Part shown: in pieces, positions 1-7,333 of the stretch | Layout: each line of letters starts with the position of its first letter | Position numbering within the stretch: position 1 is the stretch's first letter | DNA from: an uncultured Prevotellaceae bacterium | GTDB lineage: Bacteria; Bacteroidota; Bacteroidia; Bacteroidales; Bacteroidaceae | Direction: 5' to 3' | NCBI GenBank assembly: GCA_947174945.1 | Contig: CAMWKZ010000031.1 | Coordinates: 1 to 32,675 of the forward strand | DNA: 32,675 nucleotides | Position numbers and translations under genes: made by a program | The notes under the pieces: model-generated | The model's input: the letters and a program-made list of their open reading frames with translations, nothing else | What the model was told of the DNA's origin: nothing | The model's database searches: none

Positions 1-80
1 TCCAATATGAGGGGGAGGCTTCACGCCCCCCATAAAAGCATGACGCAAAAGGGCATGAGGAAGCGGAGCTGCCGACTGGG

Positions 81-234
81 GTTACACCCTGTGCCGACGC
101 ACTCCGCATCATGTCCCGACGTGCTCCGTACCATGTGCCGACACGCTCCGCATCATGCGCCGACCGCATCCGCACCATGCACGGACGCACTCCGCACACC
201 TAGCCGACGGGCTCCCGACCGCCAACGCCCCAAA
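81..234 (+). repeat. Degenerate tandem array of a 22-bp repeat (array 1)
   Basis: Six 22-bp units start at 81, 103, 125, 147, 169 and 191, with a seventh decayed unit after 213. Most begin TCCG, contain a CATG-like centre and end in CCGAC plus five variable bases. The best unit (125-146) keeps the dyad TCCGTAC-CAT-GTGCCGA. The same repeat occurs reverse-complemented at 18719-18872, where it is much better preserved. The array ends about 45 bp before the -33 element of the tRNA-Ser promoter. It has no CRISPR-like spacers. Confidence 0.88.
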
Positions 235-278
235 AGCAGCGGTCTGAGCACGTTTGCGGAAACTTTCTGCGCGAAAAG

Positions 279-310
279 TTTGGCGGTTTCGGAAATAATG
301 ACTACCTTTG
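279..310 (+). promoter_or_regulatory. Bacteroidetes-type promoter of tRNA-Ser
   Basis: A -33 TTTG (279-282) and a -7 TACCTTTG (303-310) are separated by exactly 20 bp, matching the Bacteroidetes sigma-ABfr consensus TTTG / TAnnTTTG. Transcription should start a few bases before the mature tRNA end at 325. Confidence 0.8.
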
Positions 311-324
311 CAGCCGATTTTGAA

Positions 325-412
325 GGAAGGTTGGCAGAGTGAACGATTGCGCTGGACTCGAAATCCGGTATACCCTTTCCGGGTATCGGGGGTTTGAATC
401 CCTCACCTTCCG
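325..412 (+). tRNA. tRNA-Ser, anticodon CGA
   Basis: The 88-nt sequence folds as a class II tRNA. The acceptor stem pairs GGAAGGT (325-331) with ACCTTCC (405-411), with discriminator G at 412, as is usual for serine tRNAs. The anticodon stem CTGGA/TCCGG encloses the loop CTCGAAA, putting anticodon CGA at 359-361, which reads UCG. A long variable arm lies between the anticodon and T arms, and the T loop is TTTGAAT. The final CCA is not fully encoded (only CA follows). It is flanked by its own promoter and terminator, so it is a single-gene unit. Confidence 0.95.
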
Positions 413-420
413 CACTTGAC

Positions 421-450
421 AAAAAAGAGGGCCTCGAGGCTCTCTTTTTT
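421..450 (+). terminator. Rho-independent terminator of tRNA-Ser
   Basis: AAAAAAGAGGGCC (421-433) pairs with GGCTCTCTTTTTT (438-450) with one G-T wobble around a TCGA loop, ending in a run of six T. It starts eight bases after the tRNA 3' end. Confidence 0.9.
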
Positions 451-456
451 CGTGGA

Positions 457-492
457 TTTGTTAGGTGTTATGAGATTTTTTTTGTACCTTTG
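457..492 (+). promoter_or_regulatory. Probable promoter of the sensor-kinase operon
   Basis: A strong -7 element TACCTTTG lies at 485-492, with the ATG at 531, giving a leader of about 30 nt. The nearest -33 TTTG (457-460) is 24 bp upstream, longer than the usual 19-21, so the -33 assignment is tentative. It sits just after the T-run of the tRNA terminator. Confidence 0.6.
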
Positions 493-530
493 CCAACGTC
501 TGCAACATTAACAAGAGCAACAACAAGAAA

Positions 531-3338
531 ATGACAAGATACTACGTTCTGCTAATCATCATGCTGCTGGCAGGCTCAACAGCCCGTGCCGAGGACGGCG
601 ACAGCACCAGAGTATATACGGCGCACCAGCCGCTGGTCTATGAGGACGTATGGGACATGTGGCCCTACTCGTTCTTGGACGACAGCGGCGACCCAGCCGG
701 CTTCAACATCGACCTCATCAGGCTGCTCATGGAGAAGCTGAACATCCCGTATGTCATCAAGCTGAAGCCCGCTGCCGAGGCCTTCAACGACCTGAAGGAG
801 GGTCGCTCCGACCTGATGCTGGGGCTGGCCACGGGGTATCACGACGAGTTTGGGCACTACTCGCAAAACGCCATCACGCTGTTTACCCTGAGCGTGGCCA
901 CACCGAAAAGCAAGAAGGTGATGGTCAAGAACTTCCACGACCTGTCTAAAGAGAAGGTGATAGTGAACGAAGGCTCACTGTGCCACAACCTGATGCTGGA
1001 GTACGGCTGGGGCGACAACGCCTTGGCAACGGACGACATGAGAGAGGCCATACAGCAGGTCAGCGCACAAGAGGAAGGGCAGATAGTGTGGAACACGCTG
1101 TCGCTGAAGTGGCTCATGCAGCGATACCACATCGACAACTTGGAGCTGACGCCCGTCAACATGCCACACGGCGAATACAAGTTCATGTCAAACGACATCC
1201 AGCTGCTCAACCAGTTGGACAAAGCCTATACCGACCTGTACTCGAGCGAGGAGCTGCTCCCCCTGCAGAACAAGTGGTTCTATCCCGAGCGAGTGGAGAA
1301 GCCCATGCCCACATGGCTGTGGGTGCTCATAGCCACGGCAGCCCTGCTGCTCGTGCTCCTCGGCATCTACAGCATCAGCTATCGCATACAGGCCCGCCGG
1401 CTGCGCCGACAGAACGAGAGGGGCAACAAGCGGCTGGCCATGATACTGGAAACCAGTCAGATGCGTATATGGACATACGACATCGAGAGCAGCCAGTTTA
1501 CATGGCACAACGAGAACGGACAGGTGGGCTATACCTACACGATTGACGAGTTCTCACACCGATACAGCGCCGACGACTTCGCCAAGCTGAAGAGCGCACT
1601 GGAGCAGCTGTCGCAACTGGGCAAGGACGAGGCCAACAAGGAGCTGACGCTGGAGCTGAGGGCCAAGGACATAGAGGACGACGACAGCGAGATGCGCGAC
1701 TACCGCGTCGTCTTGTCCGTATTCAGACGCAACAAGGAGGGCAGGCCGACAGTCATCATCTGCACCCGAAAGGACATTACCAAGGAGCTGCAGATGCACC
1801 GACTGTCGGCTGAGCGCACCCTGCGCTACTGGTCCATCTTCTACACACCCATAGTGGGCATCATCATGTTCGACCGCAACGGCGTGATGACCAACATCAA
1901 TCCCAAAGCCTGCGAGCTGCTCGCGTGCGATTCGGACGAGGCACTGGAGCAGCACACCCTGCTGAGCGACCTGCTCGACACGGGCGGGCTGAGCTTGGAG
2001 CAGACGGAGGGCTACTACGCCACGCTGGTGGCCGACATGGACCGGCAGGAGGAGCCGCTGCGGCAGGTTAAGTTCATACACAAGACGGGCAAGCTGTACA
2101 TGGAGTTCCTGCTGATGACGGTCTACGACGACAACCAAGAGTTCTCCGACGTGCTGGCCATCTGCCGCGACGTGTCGGGCGTGGTCAGCAGCATCGACCA
2201 CCAGAGCCAGATGCGCCGACGCACCGAGGCCGTCAGGGCTGAGCTGAAGGACTACACCAGCCGCATCAACACCGTACTCAGTGGCAGCGACGTGCGGCTG
2301 GCCAGCTATTCGCCCGTGTCGCACACGCTGACCATCTACAACCGCAACGACGAGATGAGCCACGCACTGCCGCAGACACGGTGCATGACGCTGGTGGCAG
2401 AGCACTCGAAGAGCATCGCCATGCACATGCTGAACCGAATGGACAAGCGCGAGCAGAAGGCGGTGGAGGCCACGGTCACGACGACGCTCCGCATCAAAGG
2501 CCAGCAGCTGGTGCTGCAATTCAAGTTGCAGCCCGTCAGCGACGCACAGGGCAAGGTAACGGAGTATCAGGGCTTGTGTCAGGACATCAGCGAGCTGTGC
2601 CACCTGCAAGGCCTGCTGGCCATAGAGACGGAGAAGGTGCAGGAGGTGGAGAACACGAAGAACAGCTTCGTCAAGAACATGGTGCAGGAGATACGCACGC
2701 CGATGAACACCGTCATCAACTACGTGGCACAGCTGGGCGACAAGGCTCCCACCGACAACGAACCCATGTTGCAGGAGGGCATACTCAGCAACGCCGACTA
2801 CCTGCTGCACCTGATTGACAACGTGCTGTACCTGTCGCGACTGGAGGCGCACATGGTGGAAATCAACAGGACACCGTGCGACTTTGCACAGCTGTTTGAG
2901 TCGCAGTGCAACACGGGGTGGGCAAAATACCAGAACGCCAACACCCGATACGTGATAGAGAACCCCTACGAACAGCTGGTGGTGGACGTGGATGCCGAGA
3001 ACATAGGCCACGCCATAGAGCAGCTGACGGCCAACGCCGCACAGCACACGGCGCAGGGCGTCATCCGCACACACTACGAGTACATCGGGCGACGACTGAT
3101 TATCACCGTCGACGACACGGGTGAGGGAATACCGAAGAAGGAAGTGGCCCGGCTGAACAGCCAGCAGACCAACATGGCCCACCACACGAAGGGGCTGGGA
3201 CTTATCATCTGCAAGGAGCTGGTCAGCCAGATGGGCGGTACGGTGGAAATCAGCTCGGAGGTGGGCGAAGGCACTACCGTCTATATCATGATACCCTGTC
3301 AGGCCACTATTGTCAAACGTAAGAAGCAGAAAGGATGA
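531..3338 (+). CDS. Periplasmic-binding-domain/PAS sensor kinase with Gln in place of the catalytic His
   Basis: This 935-residue membrane sensor has a signal peptide (1-20), an SBP_bac_3-like periplasmic solute-binding domain (about 30-252), one membrane span (261-284), two to three PAS-like regions (about 300-420, 430-550 and 575-690), a HisKA-like dimerisation helix (705-775) and an HATPase domain (815-925). The G1 (DDTGEGIP, 861-868) and G2 (KGLGL, 887-891) boxes are present. The H box reads MVQEIRTPMN, so Gln719 (CAG at 2685-2687) occupies the phospho-acceptor position. The F box is not recognisable, and the first N-box Asn is replaced by Gln831, while Asn835 remains. It has no receiver or DNA-binding domain. 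Its stop overlaps the start of the next kinase by ATGA. I infer a pseudokinase or partner subunit that senses a small ligand; the ligand is unknown. Confidence 0.9.
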   Translation: MTRYYVLLIIMLLAGSTARAEDGDSTRVYTAHQPLVYEDVWDMWPYSFLDDSGDPAGFNIDLIRLLMEKLNIPYVIKLKPAAEAFNDLKEGRSDLMLGLATGYHDEFGHYSQNAITLFTLSVATPKSKKVMVKNFHDLSKEKVIVNEGSLCHNLMLEYGWGDNALATDDMREAIQQVSAQEEGQIVWNTLSLKWLMQRYHIDNLELTPVNMPHGEYKFMSNDIQLLNQLDKAYTDLYSSEELLPLQNKWFYPERVEKPMPTWLWVLIATAALLLVLLGIYSISYRIQARRLRRQNERGNKRLAMILETSQMRIWTYDIESSQFTWHNENGQVGYTYTIDEFSHRYSADDFAKLKSALEQLSQLGKDEANKELTLELRAKDIEDDDSEMRDYRVVLSVFRRNKEGRPTVIICTRKDITKELQMHRLSAERTLRYWSIFYTPIVGIIMFDRNGVMTNINPKACELLACDSDEALEQHTLLSDLLDTGGLSLEQTEGYYATLVADMDRQEEPLRQVKFIHKTGKLYMEFLLMTVYDDNQEFSDVLAICRDVSGVVSSIDHQSQMRRRTEAVRAELKDYTSRINTVLSGSDVRLASYSPVSHTLTIYNRNDEMSHALPQTRCMTLVAEHSKSIAMHMLNRMDKREQKAVEATVTTTLRIKGQQLVLQFKLQPVSDAQGKVTEYQGLCQDISELCHLQGLLAIETEKVQEVENTKNSFVKNMVQEIRTPMNTVINYVAQLGDKAPTDNEPMLQEGILSNADYLLHLIDNVLYLSRLEAHMVEINRTPCDFAQLFESQCNTGWAKYQNANTRYVIENPYEQLVVDVDAENIGHAIEQLTANAAQHTAQGVIRTHYEYIGRRLIITVDDTGEGIPKKEVARLNSQQTNMAHHTKGLGLIICKELVSQMGGTVEISSEVGEGTTVYIMIPCQATIVKRKKQKG

Positions 3339-5851
3339 ACCGAATAAGACGCATCATCACATACAGCCTCGTGCTGCTGACCGTCAGCACGGCAACCGCA
3401 CTGGCACAGGCACAGCACCTGAGCAGCCGGTACAGCAAGTCGCCGCTTGTCATTGCCTGCGACTGGGACAAGCCGCCCTACGAGTTTCTGGACGACTACG
3501 GAATGCCCGCGGGCAGCAACGTCGACATACTGAAGACGATACTGGAGCGGCTGGACATTCCCTATCAGTTCGTCATGAAGGAGTGGAGCCACTCCATCAA
3601 GACCTTCGAGCGGGGCGATGCCGACCTAATAATGGCCAACGTCAACCGCTTCAAGGGCAGCAAGTACCACGCTACACAGATTATCAACTACAACCGCATC
3701 AAGGTGGCCATGACCACGGACACGGCGGCAACCATCGGCATCAACACGCTGGAGAAGGAGGGCATGGTGCTGAAGACGGGCGACTACACGGGAATGTACT
3801 TCAAGGATGCCGACTCGCTACTGATGTCCAAGATAGAATACCAGTCACCCAAGGCGGCGCTGCGCGGACTGCTGGCTGGCGACTGCAAGTACTTCGTATG
3901 GGGAGAGGAGCCGCTGAAGTGGAAGCTGAAGGAGCTGAACTTGGAGGGCATCTACCTGAACGAGGTGGGCATCCCTGTCAGCGAGGTACACCTGATAGGA
4001 CGCGACAAGGAGCTGATTGACCAGATTGACGACCAGTTCTCGCGCATGAAGCAGAGCGGTGAGCTGGAACAGATATTGAACAAGTGGCTGCATCCTGAAC
4101 GGGTGGAAAGCTCTGCCCCACTCATTGCCCTGTACATCACGATTGGATTCGTGGTGCTGGCCATGCTCCTCATTGTCTTCCACCGACTGACCCGCCTCCA
4201 GGTGCAGAAAGCCACGCGCAACTCGACGGAGCTGAAGGACATGATGTTCAGGGCACTGCACATGGGCAACCTCATGCTAATGCGCTACGACATTGCCAAC
4301 GACCGCATGACCAACCAGTACGGCTGTACGCTGCTGCCCAAGGAGGGGCTGACGCTGGACGAGTTTGCAGCACACATCCATCCCGACCAACGGCAGGAGT
4401 TCACGAAGAAGATGGAGACACTGATAGCTGGTCGAGGGCGTAACTTTGAACTGGATAAGCGGTGGAACATGGGGACGGACAAGAAGCCCCACTGGCTGAC
4501 CCTCAACGGATATGCCATCTGCGAGCTGGACGACTATGGCAAGCCCGCCTATATTGTCAACGCCATACACGATGCGACGCAGGACGTAGAGGAGAACAAG
4601 GCGGAGCGCGAGCTGGTGAACAAGTACAACCGACTGGCTAACATACCCCTCGCCTCCATATCGTTCTACGACAAGGACGGATGGCTGATAAGTACTAACG
4701 ACAGCATGAAGGAGCTGTGCGGCATGAACGAGAGCGCAGAGACGAAGCGGTTCTGGGAAACGGTGTGTATGTTTGACGTGCCTACCTTCCGCAACATATA
4801 CTCGAAGGAGGAGATGGACGACCTGCTGGTGTGCCAGCACATGCTATACCCGGAAATGGGGCTCGACAAGTATATCGAGTTCCACGTTAGCCCGCTGTTC
4901 AGTGCCGAGGGCATCGTGAACTATCTGATAGCGGCCACCGACAGGACGAGCGAGCGCAATCTGGACCACGAACTGCACAGACAGGAGCATGAGGCGAACC
5001 TGATGAAGCAGCAGACGGAGGAGTTTAAGCAACAGCTGGGCTTCCTGCTGGAGAACACGGGACGCACGCTGCAAGAGGACGAGCAGACGGGCGGGCTGCG
5101 CGTGGTCGTTGACACCCGACAGCTGGAAGACACCCGTCAGCAGCTGGAGGAGCAGACCAAGCTGGCCAGCGAGAGCGTGAAGCTGAAGAGCGCATTCCTC
5201 GCCAGCATGACCCACGAACTGCGCACACCGCTGAACGCCATCGTGGGCTTTACCGGCATACTGAGCCAGCTGGGCAGTGAGGAGGAGCGCATGGAGTATG
5301 TGCGCATCATCCGTAACAGCAGTGATATGCTGCAACGCCTTATCAACGACGTTATCGAAGCGTCGTCGCTGACGGACGGCTCTATCATCATCCGACCCGA
5401 GGAGACTGACTTTGCCGCCGACTTCGACGACATCTGCCAGACGTTGCAACAGCGCATACAGAACACGGAGGTGACGTTCATCAAGGAAAACCCCTACGAT
5501 ACGTTTATCACCACAGTGGATATTGAGCGCATACAGCAGGTGCTGACCAACTTCGTGACCAATGCCGTGAAGTTTACCAAGCAGGGGCACATTCGCGTGG
5601 GCTACCGTTATGAGCGGTCTGGGCTTTACCTGTACTGTGAGGACACGGGCATCGGCATTCCAGCCAGCGAACATCAGCACATCTTTGAACGCTTTGTCAA
5701 GCTGGACGAGTTTGTGCAGGGAACGGGTCTGGGACTGACCATCTGTAAGTCGATAGCCGAGCGCTGTCACGGCGAGATAGGTGTCGACAGCAAGGGCGAA
5801 GGACAGGGTGCCACGTTCTGGCTATGGATTCCCTGTGAGCGGAAAGTATAA
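3335..5851 (+). CDS. Periplasmic-binding-domain/PAS sensor histidine kinase (intact H box)
   Basis: This 838-residue protein is a paralogue of the preceding one with the same plan. It has a signal peptide (1-26), an SBP_bac_3-like domain (about 36-253), a membrane span (262-282), PAS-like regions (about 300-420 and 430-540), a coiled coil (about 545-615), HisKA (615-685) and HATPase (725-835). The catalytic residues are intact: H box MTHELRTPLN with His627, N box with Asn739 and Asn743, F box IFERF (783-787), G1 EDTGIGIP (769-776) and G2 GTGLGL. It has no receiver or output domain, so a separate response regulator is needed and none is adjacent. The start ATG overlaps the upstream stop (ATGA), which implies translational coupling and probably a fixed ratio with the degenerate partner. 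Confidence 0.93.
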   Translation: MNRIRRIITYSLVLLTVSTATALAQAQHLSSRYSKSPLVIACDWDKPPYEFLDDYGMPAGSNVDILKTILERLDIPYQFVMKEWSHSIKTFERGDADLIMANVNRFKGSKYHATQIINYNRIKVAMTTDTAATIGINTLEKEGMVLKTGDYTGMYFKDADSLLMSKIEYQSPKAALRGLLAGDCKYFVWGEEPLKWKLKELNLEGIYLNEVGIPVSEVHLIGRDKELIDQIDDQFSRMKQSGELEQILNKWLHPERVESSAPLIALYITIGFVVLAMLLIVFHRLTRLQVQKATRNSTELKDMMFRALHMGNLMLMRYDIANDRMTNQYGCTLLPKEGLTLDEFAAHIHPDQRQEFTKKMETLIAGRGRNFELDKRWNMGTDKKPHWLTLNGYAICELDDYGKPAYIVNAIHDATQDVEENKAERELVNKYNRLANIPLASISFYDKDGWLISTNDSMKELCGMNESAETKRFWETVCMFDVPTFRNIYSKEEMDDLLVCQHMLYPEMGLDKYIEFHVSPLFSAEGIVNYLIAATDRTSERNLDHELHRQEHEANLMKQQTEEFKQQLGFLLENTGRTLQEDEQTGGLRVVVDTRQLEDTRQQLEEQTKLASESVKLKSAFLASMTHELRTPLNAIVGFTGILSQLGSEEERMEYVRIIRNSSDMLQRLINDVIEASSLTDGSIIIRPEETDFAADFDDICQTLQQRIQNTEVTFIKENPYDTFITTVDIERIQQVLTNFVTNAVKFTKQGHIRVGYRYERSGLYLYCEDTGIGIPASEHQHIFERFVKLDEFVQGTGLGLTICKSIAERCHGEIGVDSKGEGQGATFWLWIPCERKV

Positions 5852-5862
5852 AATGTGAGTAT

Positions 5863-6252
5863 ATGAGAAAGATAATGTGGTTGGTCATGGCTGCCGTTCT
5901 GACGACGGCCTGCCAAGAGTCGCTGGAGGAGCGCTGTGCGCGCGAGGCGAAGGAATATACGGAGAAGCACTGCCCTATCCCTGTTGCCAAGGACATCGTG
6001 ATGGACAGCATGACATTTGACAAGGCATCGCACACCATCACCTATGCCTACACGTTGCGGGGTGAGCTGGACGACTCGGCAGTGGTCAACGGTGTCAACT
6101 CGCGCGAGCTGCTGCTGACACAAGTGAAGAACAGTGCCAACCTGCGGCAATATAAGGAGGCGGGCTATAGTTTCCGCTATGTCTACCACTCGAAAAAGGA
6201 CAAGGGGACTAAGCTGTTTGACACGACGTTCAAAGAGAAAGACTACCGATAA
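5863..6252 (+). CDS. Small predicted lipoprotein of unknown function
   Basis: This 129-residue protein starts 11 bp after the second kinase and so lies in the same operon. The N terminus is a short signal peptide ending TTAC, with Cys17 as the likely lipidated residue. The rest is soluble, charged and without a motif I recognise. A second Cys (Cys25) follows in a Glu/Lys-rich helix, and Cys37 comes shortly after. Because it is co-transcribed with two sensors that have periplasmic ligand-binding domains, a role as an accessory periplasmic or outer-membrane component is plausible, but this is inference only. Confidence 0.8.
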   Translation: MRKIMWLVMAAVLTTACQESLEERCAREAKEYTEKHCPIPVAKDIVMDSMTFDKASHTITYAYTLRGELDDSAVVNGVNSRELLLTQVKNSANLRQYKEAGYSFRYVYHSKKDKGTKLFDTTFKEKDYR

Positions 6253-6264
6253 ACATGGAATTAA

Positions 6265-6309
6265 AAAGAAACAACCGTTAGGACTTAGGGTTCTAACGGT
6301 TGTTTCTTT
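6265..6309. terminator. Bidirectional terminator between convergent operons
   Basis: AAAGAAACAACCGTTAG (6265-6281) is perfectly complementary to CTAACGGTTGTTTCTTT (6293-6309), giving a 17-bp stem with an 11-nt loop. T-rich tails follow on both strands. It ends the sensor operon (+) and the pheT-yebC-TSCPD operon (-). The right arm lies inside the last codons of the minus-strand TSCPD gene. Confidence 0.92.
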
Positions 6310-6557
6310 AGTTGCTCCAGTGCCCTGCACAACTGGTCGGGGCAACTGGTGTTCTTCGTACCGCAGCGGATGCCGTCAATGCGGTGAAGCACATCGTCAA
6401 TCTTCTGCCCACGCACCAACTGGGCAATCCCTTGGAGGTTGCCATTACAACCTCCAAGGAAAAACACCTGTTGTATGACATCGTTTTCGTCGCAGGTCAC
6501 GTCAATCATCCGTGAGCAGGTGCCCTGCGTCTCGTACATGATATGCTTCGTAGCCAT
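6285..6557 (-). CDS. TSCPD domain-containing protein
   Basis: This 90-residue cysteine-rich protein carries the sequence TSCPD at 70-74, the hallmark of the family related to the C-terminal domain of vitamin-B12-dependent ribonucleotide reductase. Six cysteines (14, 22, 37, 65, 72, 77) suggest metal or redox chemistry, but its function is not established. Its ATG directly abuts the stop of yebC (TAA then ATG, no spacer), so the two are probably translationally coupled. Its last codons form one arm of the intrinsic terminator at 6265-6309. Confidence 0.88.
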   Translation of the reverse strand: MATKHIMYETQGTCSRMIDVTCDENDVIQQVFFLGGCNGNLQGIAQLVRGQKIDDVLHRIDGIRCGTKNTSCPDQLCRALEQLKKQPLEP

Positions 6558-7295
6558 TTATCCTTCGACGGCCTCTGGCTTCATGTTGGTGTACACCGTC
6601 TGTACGTCGTCAAAGTCCTCGAGCTTCTCTACCATCTTGTCAATGGTCTCGCGCTCCTCGGGAGTAACATCCTTCAGGTCGTTGGGAATACGGGTAAACT
6701 CAGCACCCGTCACCTCAAAGCCATTCTCCTCCAAATGCTTCTGAATGGCACCGAACGACTGCGGGTCGCCATAGATGGTGATGCTGTTCTCCTCCTCGTC
6801 CTCGTCGTACTCATCCTCTACACCATAGTCAATGAGGTCGAGAATCATCTCGTCCATATCCAGCCCGTCCTTCTTCTTGAAGGTGAAGACAGACTTATGG
6901 TCAAAGAGGAACGACAGCGAGCCCTGTGTGCCAAGGTTGCCGTTAAACTTGTTGAAGACACTGCGCACGTCGCCCACGGTACGGGTGGTGTTGTCGGTCA
7001 GCGTATCAACAAAGATGGCTATGCCGTGAGGGCCATATCCCTCGTAGGTTACCTCCTTGTAGTCGCTCTGGTCCTTACCCATAGCGTTCTTAATGGCACG
7101 CTCGATGTTATCCTTCGGCATGTTCTCGCGCTTGGCGTTGGCAATGATGGCGCGCAGCGTCGGGTTGTTCTCGGGCTCCGGGCCGCCAGACTTCACGGCA
7201 ATGGCAATTTGCTTGCCAATCTTGGTAAACGTCTTGGCCATGTGGCCCCATCTCTTCATCTTTGTCGCTTTACGATATTCAAATGCTCTTCCCAT
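6558..7295 (-). CDS. yebC: YebC/PmpR-family regulator (TACO1-like)
   Basis: This 245-residue protein starts MGRAFEYRKATKMKRW, the form of YebC typical of Bacteroidota, and shows the conserved EPENNPTLRAIIANAKRENM and YEGYGPHGIAIFVD stretches split over domains 1 and 2. The family comprises DNA-binding regulators and, more recently, factors that help ribosomes through difficult peptide sequences. An acidic loop (DEYDEDEEEN, about 167-176) lies in domain 3. It lies 38 bp downstream of pheT with no promoter that I can see, so it is probably in the pheT operon. Confidence 0.93.
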   Translation of the reverse strand: MGRAFEYRKATKMKRWGHMAKTFTKIGKQIAIAVKSGGPEPENNPTLRAIIANAKRENMPKDNIERAIKNAMGKDQSDYKEVTYEGYGPHGIAIFVDTLTDNTTRTVGDVRSVFNKFNGNLGTQGSLSFLFDHKSVFTFKKKDGLDMDEMILDLIDYGVEDEYDEDEEENSITIYGDPQSFGAIQKHLEENGFEVTGAEFTRIPNDLKDVTPEERETIDKMVEKLEDFDDVQTVYTNMKPEAVEG

Positions 7296-7333
7296 TGTTA
7301 TTTAATTGATTATTTGTGATAGTCTATTGTTCA

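Larger units (their letters stand above)
1..324. other. Non-coding leader region with repeat array, no convincing gene
   Basis: I see no gene I can support in this stretch. Reading frames stay open here on both strands, but mainly because the 22-bp repeat at 81-234 lacks stops in several frames, and the peptides resemble no known family. Bases 10-32 can form a short G-rich/C-rich hairpin (GGGG, GGC / GCC, CCC), possibly the tail of a gene lying outside the window. From about 279 the region is the promoter of the tRNA-Ser gene. Confidence 0.6.

Noticed and set aside
7..422. Open frames on both strands over array 1 (111 and 89 codons)
   Set aside because: They owe their openness to the stop-free 22-bp repeat and run into the tRNA gene; the peptides are Arg/His/Cys-rich and resemble nothing.
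1554..3185. 543-codon frame antisense to the first sensor kinase
   Set aside because: The sense frame has clear domains and motifs; the antisense product is Val/Leu/Gln/His-rich, as expected from the reverse of GC-rich codons.
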